Positions 59,268-64,000 of a stretch of 64,000 nt of DNA are shown here, piece by piece (position 1 is the stretch's first letter; the number at the start of each line of letters is the position of its first letter). Position numbers and translations under genes: made by a program. This stretch comes from Myxococcales bacterium (GTDB taxonomy: Bacteria > Myxococcota_A > UBA9160 > UBA4427), in NCBI GenBank assembly GCA_012960035.1, contig DUBZ01000072.1, positions 1-64,000 of the forward strand, written 5' to 3'. The notes beneath the pieces were generated by a model. It saw nothing but the letters and a program-made list of their open reading frames with translations. It was not told the origin of the DNA and made no database searches.

Positions 59268-60751
59268 TGGATGAACCCGACCCTCACGGAGTAGATGATC
59301 CGGCGCAGCCCTACGGGATTCTGATCGTCGACGACGAAGAAGCGATCCGCGAATCGCTCGAATTTACCTTGGGCGACGAATATCGGGTGTTCACCGCTGC
59401 GAACGGTCGCGATGGGCTGGCGATCTTTGACGCCGAAGACATCGCACTGGTGATCGCCGACCAGAACATGCCAGGCCTGACGGGCGTTGAGTTCCTGGAA
59501 AAAGTCATCGAGCGGGACGTGCGGGCGATTCGCATGATGCTCACGGGCTATGCCGACATCTCGTCGCTTGCCCGCGCGGTCAATACCGGACGCATTTACC
59601 GGTACATCACAAAGCCCTGGGAACCGAGCGAGCTGCGGATCAACGTAAAGCGCGCCCTCGAAAGCTACGCGCTGAGCAGCGAAAACAGCGCCCTCGCCGG
59701 AGCCCTCGCAGAAGCCAATGAGCGTCTCCGCGCCGAAAACCGCTACCTGCGCGAAGAGGTGGAGCGCCGCTATTCCTTCGAAGGAATCATCGGCGATAGC
59801 CCCGCCATGCAGCGTGTTTTTGAGATTATGAAAAAGGTGGCCGAAACCGACGCCACCGTGCTGATCACCGGCGAAACCGGAACCGGCAAGGAACTCGTCG
59901 CCCGCGCGATCCACTATGGGGGCGCGCGAAAGGAAAAGCGTTTCGTGGCGCAGAACTGCGGCGCGCTACCCGACACCCTGCTCGAGAGTGAGCTGTTCGG
60001 TCATCGCCGAGGTGCCTTTACCGGGGCAAACCAGGACAAGAAGGGTCTGTTCGAGGCGGCCGACGGGGGCACGATTTTCCTAGACGAAATCGGAGAAACC
60101 GAACCCGGCATGCAGGTCCGCTTGCTTCGGGTGTTGCAAGAAGGCGAGATACGACCGGTCGGCTCGTCCGACACCCTCAACGTCGACGTGCGCGTGCTCG
60201 CGGCAACAAACCGCGATCTCGAATCTCGCGTGCAGGAAGACCGCTTTCGTGAAGATCTCTTCTACCGATTGCGGGTCGTCGAAATCGAAGTGCCACCGTT
60301 GCGCGAGCGCAGGAGCGACATTCCCTCTCTGGCGGATCACTTTCTCGAGAGCGCGAATGGCCGCATGAAGCGCTCCATAAAAGGGTTCAGCAACGCCGCG
60401 ATGGATCTGCTGACCGCTTACGTCTGGCGGGGCAATGTCCGCGAACTAGAAAACGAAATTGAACGCGTGGTCGTGCTCGCGGGTGAAGAAAAGCAAATTT
60501 CGGTCGAAATGCTCTCGGCCCCGATCCGTGGTGGTCAGCCCGACCCGATCCCCGCAAGCGCAAGCGACGCCGAGATCGAAGACTGGAACCTCAACCTCTC
60601 GGTCGACAACATGAAGCGCCGCATGATCACCCAGGCGATCAGCGACACCGGGAGCAAGACCCGCGCGGCGGAGCGTCTCGGCATCCCGAGGCAGTCCCTT
60701 CAGAAAATGATGAAACGGCTTGGCTTGACGAAAGACGCCAGCGCAGGTTGA
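59267..60751 (+). CDS. NtrC-family sigma-54 response regulator
   Basis: 494 residues from the ATG in the TGATG overlap. The receiver domain (about 18-135) has [18 protein letters not shown] and phosphoacceptor Asp in [12 protein letters not shown], then MLTGYADI and [11 protein letters not shown]. The AAA+ domain starts [15 protein letters not shown], with Walker A in [23 protein letters not shown] in [14 protein letters not shown] and Walker B in [11 protein letters not shown]. The C-terminal Fis-type helix-turn-helix is [26 protein letters not shown]. It activates sigma-54 promoters on phosphorylation. A possible kinase partner is at 54086. A link to glutathione status is suggested only by the overlap. 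Confidence 0.92.
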   Translation: MDEPDPHGVDDPAQPYGILIVDDEEAIRESLEFTLGDEYRVFTAANGRDGLAIFDAEDIALVIADQNMPGLTGVEFLEKVIERDVRAIRMMLTGYADISSLARAVNTGRIYRYITKPWEPSELRINVKRALESYALSSENSALAGALAEANERLRAENRYLREEVERRYSFEGIIGDSPAMQRVFEIMKKVAETDATVLITGETGTGKELVARAIHYGGARKEKRFVAQNCGALPDTLLESELFGHRRGAFTGANQDKKGLFEAADGGTIFLDEIGETEPGMQVRLLRVLQEGEIRPVGSSDTLNVDVRVLAATNRDLESRVQEDRFREDLFYRLRVVEIEVPPLRERRSDIPSLADHFLESANGRMKRSIKGFSNAAMDLLTAYVWRGNVRELENEIERVVVLAGEEKQISVEMLSAPIRGGQPDPIPASASDAEIEDWNLNLSVDNMKRRMITQAISDTGSKTRAAERLGIPRQSLQKMMKRLGLTKDASAG

Positions 60752-60869
60752 TGCTGCCGCGAACAGCCGATGCAATTCGATACACCGTTTGCTTCGTTGA
60801 GCCGCGGGTCTCTGTTCAAACGCGATTGCCGCCAACTTTCTCTTCCACATCTTGGCACCGGCGTGTATT

Positions 60870-61406
60870 GTGAACGCCGTGCAGGAAGTCATTCAAACCG
60901 CAGATTTCGAGAGCAACTTTGGAACGGTTCGTATTGCCTCCTCGGAACGCGGGCTGGTCTACCTCGGTTTCCCGTTGAACAACGGTCGTGGGTTTAGCGG
61001 GTTTCGCGAACGCTTCGCACCCGGGTGCATCACGCGCAACAACGTCGATGCAAATCAGATGTTCTTCGAACAAGCGATCGAGTTCGTCATGGGCGAGCGA
61101 AAAGAGTTCGCGGTGCCGATCGACCTTCGCGCGAGCTCCTTTCAGCAAAAGATCTTCAAGATCGTTTCTGGAATTCGCTCTGGCGAAACGCTTTCGTACA
61201 AAGACGTGGCGCAGCTTTCGGGTGATGACCGAGCGGTTCGCGCCGTTGGGATGGCGCTGGAAGCCAACCCGCTTGCACTCGTGATCCCGTGTCACCGCGT
61301 GGTCGGAAAAGGCGGCAAGCTGCAAGGTTATGCGGGCGGCGTCGAGTTGAAGGCGCGGCTTCTTGCGGCCGAGCAAACAGGCCCTGCAAACGGACGGCTT
61401 TTTTAG
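60870..61406 (+). CDS. ogt: Methylated-DNA-protein cysteine methyltransferase
   Basis: About 178 residues. The start is unclear: no ATG, and GTG codons at 60870 and 60879 are possible. The alkyl-acceptor motif is LVIPCHRVVGKGGKLQGYAGG, preceded by ASSFQQKIFKIVSGIRSGETLSYKDVA. It removes methyl groups from O6-methylguanine, being used up in the process. The N-terminal ribonuclease-like domain is present. Monocistronic between the NtrC-type gene and a convergent lipoprotein gene. Confidence 0.9.
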   Translation: MNAVQEVIQTADFESNFGTVRIASSERGLVYLGFPLNNGRGFSGFRERFAPGCITRNNVDANQMFFEQAIEFVMGERKEFAVPIDLRASSFQQKIFKIVSGIRSGETLSYKDVAQLSGDDRAVRAVGMALEANPLALVIPCHRVVGKGGKLQGYAGGVELKARLLAAEQTGPANGRLF

Positions 61407-61434
61407 CTTCGGGTGCTTCTAACGCGCGGCTCTT

Positions 61435-62223
61435 CTAGTCGACGACTTGTTGGTTGAGTTGTGGCTCGTCTTCTAATTGTTGTCGTTCTTCTTCTTGTCC
61501 GTCTTTCAGCTCTTCGTCGACATGCTGCACGGCGGCGAGCCGACTTTCAACGTCACGGAGCCACCGCCGTTGAGCGACGGGATTGACCGTCGCTGACGTC
61601 TCGGCGTCGAAGCGGAGACTTTCTTCTGCGAGGTCATCGAGCCCGCGCTGCAGTAGGCGCGTGGCGTGGTCTTTCGCGGCTGTCGTCACTTCGTCGATTG
61701 AACTCACGTGGATTCGGAGTTCATCGATCTCACTGTTGATCTTGCTCGCGTAGCTTTCGAGCAGCGCGAAATGAATTTGCTCGTGCTCAAGGATGTACGC
61801 GTCGGGGATCAGGGTCCGTGCTGGATTCCACCAGGAGCAGTTGCGGTCCATCTTCCCGCGGTAGGAGGGATTTTTGACCCGCAACCAAGTGTCGCCGGTT
61901 TTTTGATTCGTCTCGTACTGAACGACGAAATCACCGTCGGGAACGATGATGCCGCACGTCAGTGCGCCGAGACGTTCGGCGTGCATGAGCGCGTAGTCGG
62001 GCGGTTGCGCGGCGAGGAAGTCGTCTCGACGAAGTTGGCGGTAGCCAATGTGACCCGAAGCGTCGAGTGAATCCGAATGCGTGATGTATGCACGGGTATC
62101 GAAGGGCGGCAGCGTTGCTGGCGTTCTTAGCGGCGATGCACATGCAAACGAAAGCAGTGCGAGTGAAACTGCGAAGAGGTGAACGCACACCCTCGTCCGG
62201 TCGTTTCGCCGCGAGGTCTTCAC
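61435..62223 (-). CDS. Putative zinc-metalloprotease-like lipoprotein (HExxH, DUF922-like)
   Basis: About 262 residues from a GTG at 62223 overlapping the stop of the upstream gene (GTGA), with GAGGAAG before it. A signal peptide ends in LALLSFACAS, a lipobox-like site. The motif YILEHEQIHFALLESYA contains HEQIH, matching the HExxH zinc site. CGIIVPDGDFVVQYE and RNCSWWNP precede it. The layout resembles DUF922-type putative metalloproteases, which is a tentative match. The C-terminus (ELKDGQEEERQQLEDEPQL) is an acidic coil. Protease activity is inferred only from the motif. Confidence 0.6.
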   Translation of the reverse strand: MKTSRRNDRTRVCVHLFAVSLALLSFACASPLRTPATLPPFDTRAYITHSDSLDASGHIGYRQLRRDDFLAAQPPDYALMHAERLGALTCGIIVPDGDFVVQYETNQKTGDTWLRVKNPSYRGKMDRNCSWWNPARTLIPDAYILEHEQIHFALLESYASKINSEIDELRIHVSSIDEVTTAAKDHATRLLQRGLDDLAEESLRFDAETSATVNPVAQRRWLRDVESRLAAVQHVDEELKDGQEEERQQLEDEPQLNQQVVD

Positions 62224-62603
62224 AACGAAACGACTTCCTCGCTGATGTATGCCGCCTTGCCCGTGTCGGTCGCAACGAGCCAGTAGCTCGCGTGGGATTC
62301 TTTCGGGCTCTCCCAAGACACGGGGTTGCGCAATGTCGCGTCGACTTGGTCGCTTGCGATGGTCACGTACCCGTCCCGTCCCGGGCGCGATGCGAAAGCG
62401 GGCGTCATCTCGAGTCGCACGTGTTCGCTCTGCACAAGGGTCGTGCATGCGGCGACGCATGATTCGAAGATCTGTTCGGCGCCGGCTTCGGGGTGACGTG
62501 TTCCGATCGCCGTGAGCAACTCGCTGAGTCCACAGCGATCACCGTCGCCGGCCGCCACGACGTAGGCAGCGATGTAGTGGAGGCCAATTGCAAATTGAGG
62601 CAT
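62220..62603 (-). CDS. Hypothetical protein coupled to the HExxH lipoprotein
   Basis: About 127 residues. The start at ATG 62603 is preceded by weak signals. The text FAIGLHYIAAYVVAAGDGDRCGLSELLTAIGTRHPEAGAEQ and YWLVATDTGKAAYISEE suggests a small helical plus strand protein with three cysteines, but no family is recognised. Its stop overlaps the GTG of the lipoprotein gene, so joint production is likely. Confidence 0.6.
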   Translation of the reverse strand: MPQFAIGLHYIAAYVVAAGDGDRCGLSELLTAIGTRHPEAGAEQIFESCVAACTTLVQSEHVRLEMTPAFASRPGRDGYVTIASDQVDATLRNPVSWESPKESHASYWLVATDTGKAAYISEEVVSL

Positions 62604-62640
62604 CAAGTCATCGCCATTCGCTTCGTTGTCTAAATGCGGT

Positions 62641-63828
62641 CTAAACGTTGTCGAGCGCTTGTTCGAGGTCGGCGATCAGGTCGTTCTGGTCTTCGATCCC
62701 GCACGCGAAGCGGACCAACGAGTCGGTGATCCCGAGCTTCTGCCGCTCTTTCTTCGGGTAGTCCCAAAAGGACATCGTTACCGGAAGCTCGATCAGCGAC
62801 TCTACGCCGCCCAGGCTCGGAGCCTGGTAGGGAATGCGGGTCGCATCGACAAAGCGAATCGCACCGTCGAGGTCGGTTTCGATTTCGAAGGTGACAACGC
62901 CACCGAAACCGAGCATCTGTCGCGTGGCGACTTCGTGGTCGGGGTGCGAAGCGAGGCCCGGGTACCAGACCTTGCGGACCTTCGGGTGCTTCTCGAGGTA
63001 TTCCGCGACTGCCTGCCCGTTGGCGTTATGGCTCCGCATGCGAATCGCAAGCGTCTTCAGCCCGCGCAACAAGAGCCACGCGCCGTGGCTATCGATAATG
63101 CCACCGAGCACGCCCAATGCTTTGCGCACGACATCAATGACGTGTGAATCGCCCGTCAACGTGCCGGCGAGCAGGTCGTTATGTCCGCTCAAATACTTCG
63201 TCGCACTGTGGAGCACCAGGTGCGCGCCGTCTTGCAGCGGTCGGTGATTCACCGGCGTCGCAAAGGTCGAATCGATCACAACTTTGACGCCGTGCTTGTT
63301 CGCCACTTCGACACAGGCGGGTACGTCGACCACGCGCAGGTACGGGTTAGTGGGCGACTCGGTAAAGAACATCGTGGTGTTCGGCACGATTGCGTCTGCG
63401 AAGGCTTGTGTGCTGCCGGGTTCAATCACCGTAACCTCGACGCCCATCCGCTTCAAAAACTGGTCGATGAACTGGCGCGTTCGTCGGTAGCAGTCGCTTG
63501 TTACGATCAAGTGACTTCCAACCGGAAGCAGCGCCATAAAGGTCGTGGTCGCCGCGCACATTCCAGACGCGAATAGAACCGACTCTTCGCCGCCCTCAAG
63601 TTCTGAAAGCTTGCGCTCGACTGCGCGCCAAGTGGGGTTCCCGTAGCGACCGTATTCTTCGCGATCGGTTCGGCCTTCCTGATAGTCGATGACTTGTTGC
63701 GAATTTTCGAACCAAAAGGTCGAGGTCTGATAAATGGGGGTGGTGATCGCGTTGGCTTCTTGCTGTCGAAGCTCTCCTGCATGGACTGCGGAAGTTGCCT
63801 CTCCTCGCTTCGAGGACTGGTTGCTCAT
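62641..63828 (-). CDS. metB: Cystathionine gamma-synthase-type PLP enzyme
   Basis: About 395 residues from ATG 63828. The PLP Lys is in LVLHSATKYLSGHNDLLAG; the start contains TTPIYQTSTFWFEN and EYGRYGNPTWRAVERKLSELEGGEE, typical of the Cys/Met metabolism family. The ending MSFWDYPKKERQKLGITDSLVRFACGIED also fits. Family members make cystathionine or homocysteine from activated homoserine or cleave cystathionine; by overall look I favour gamma-synthase, but O-succinylhomoserine sulfhydrylase or gamma-lyase cannot be ruled out. It lies 37 bases before the hypothetical gene at 62603, same strand. The final 170 bases of the window hold no gene I can support. Confidence 0.85.
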   Translation of the reverse strand: MSNQSSKRGEATSAVHAGELRQQEANAITTPIYQTSTFWFENSQQVIDYQEGRTDREEYGRYGNPTWRAVERKLSELEGGEESVLFASGMCAATTTFMALLPVGSHLIVTSDCYRRTRQFIDQFLKRMGVEVTVIEPGSTQAFADAIVPNTTMFFTESPTNPYLRVVDVPACVEVANKHGVKVVIDSTFATPVNHRPLQDGAHLVLHSATKYLSGHNDLLAGTLTGDSHVIDVVRKALGVLGGIIDSHGAWLLLRGLKTLAIRMRSHNANGQAVAEYLEKHPKVRKVWYPGLASHPDHEVATRQMLGFGGVVTFEIETDLDGAIRFVDATRIPYQAPSLGGVESLIELPVTMSFWDYPKKERQKLGITDSLVRFACGIEDQNDLIADLEQALDNV

Positions 63829-64000
63829 GGGTCTTCTGCTTTCGATGCCGGGGGGAATGTGCCCGCGACATACCTTCATGACGGTCGAGTTGCGGCCGTT
63901 TGGCGAGTTCCGACAACTGCCTGCCGAAGCAAAATGCAAAGCTTGGCGTTCTGTTGTCTGGAAGGGCGCTTAGCACGTCGGGTGGAGCCCGTCCCGAATG

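Noticed and set aside
1-64000. tRNA or rRNA genes
   Set aside because: I looked for T-loop-like GGTTCGA patterns with a paired acceptor stem and for rRNA-like text and saw none; a tRNAscan-SE run would be needed to be certain.

Overview
The window looks like a chromosomal stretch of a GC-rich Gram-negative bacterium of the deltaproteobacterial / Myxococcota type. This rests on gene content, not on a marker gene: a PEP-CTERM protein, paired DUF1214 and sulfotransferase genes, DUF3604, many acyl-CoA enzymes, a probable selenoprotein and NtrC-type regulation. Nearly every recognisable protein is a bacterial housekeeping or catabolic enzyme. I found no rRNA, tRNA, CRISPR array, phage or plasmid genes.

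Layout. 1-3.2 kb is a worn accessory region: a small exported protein, an IS3-type transposase remnant, a Coq4-like protein, a PEP-CTERM trypsin-like protease and a scrap of an alkane-hydroxylase/desaturase-like gene. 3.2-10.6 kb holds two sulfotransferase/DUF1214 pairs on opposite strands. Between them lie a DUF3820 protein and a redoxin-DsbD-alpha protein whose frame is interrupted by one TGA exactly where the first cysteine of a CxxC motif should be. A perfect 8-bp hairpin with a GTT loop follows that TGA, so I read it as a selenocysteine codon. 10.7-15.7 kb is an arginine-succinyltransferase-type operon (class III aminotransferase, AstA, AstD), with a short amidinotransferase-fold protein where AstB would be expected. 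15.9-22.1 kb is mixed: an EEP nuclease, a MATE exporter, a TPR lipoprotein, a Fur regulator, a tiny LysW-like protein, RmlC and RmlA. 22.4-36.8 kb has ComM, an M28-like lipoprotein, a secreted VWA protein convergent with a calcium-repeat protein, an NRDE protein, FolC, a stand-alone AICAR transformylase, a class V aminotransferase and two membrane glycosyltransferases.

37.7-49.9 kb is the main metabolic unit: 13 consecutive plus-strand genes that closely resemble the actinobacterial steroid C/D-ring (HIP-CoA) pathway. They are ipdA, ipdB, an ipdC-like flavoprotein, an echA20-like crotonase, an acyl-CoA dehydrogenase pair, a DUF35/lipid-transfer-thiolase pair, fadA6, two SDRs, a third acyl-CoA dehydrogenase and a MaoC hydratase. 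Together they would open rings D and C of the bicyclic steroid remnant and thiolyse the products. An 850-bp leader with repeated TTTCGCGAT elements precedes the operon.

50-64 kb: an FkbM-type methyltransferase with a Tat-like leader, an alpha/beta hydrolase, a secreted DUF3604 protein, a soluble histidine kinase, PBP1A, glutathione synthetase overlapping an NtrC-family regulator, Ogt, a putative HExxH lipoprotein overlapping a small unknown gene, and a cystathionine gamma-synthase-type enzyme. The strongest candidates for something unusual are the selenoprotein, the amidinotransferase in the arginine operon, the steroid operon in a non-actinobacterial setting, the LysW-like protein with an altered C-terminus, and the FkbM protein with an export-like leader.
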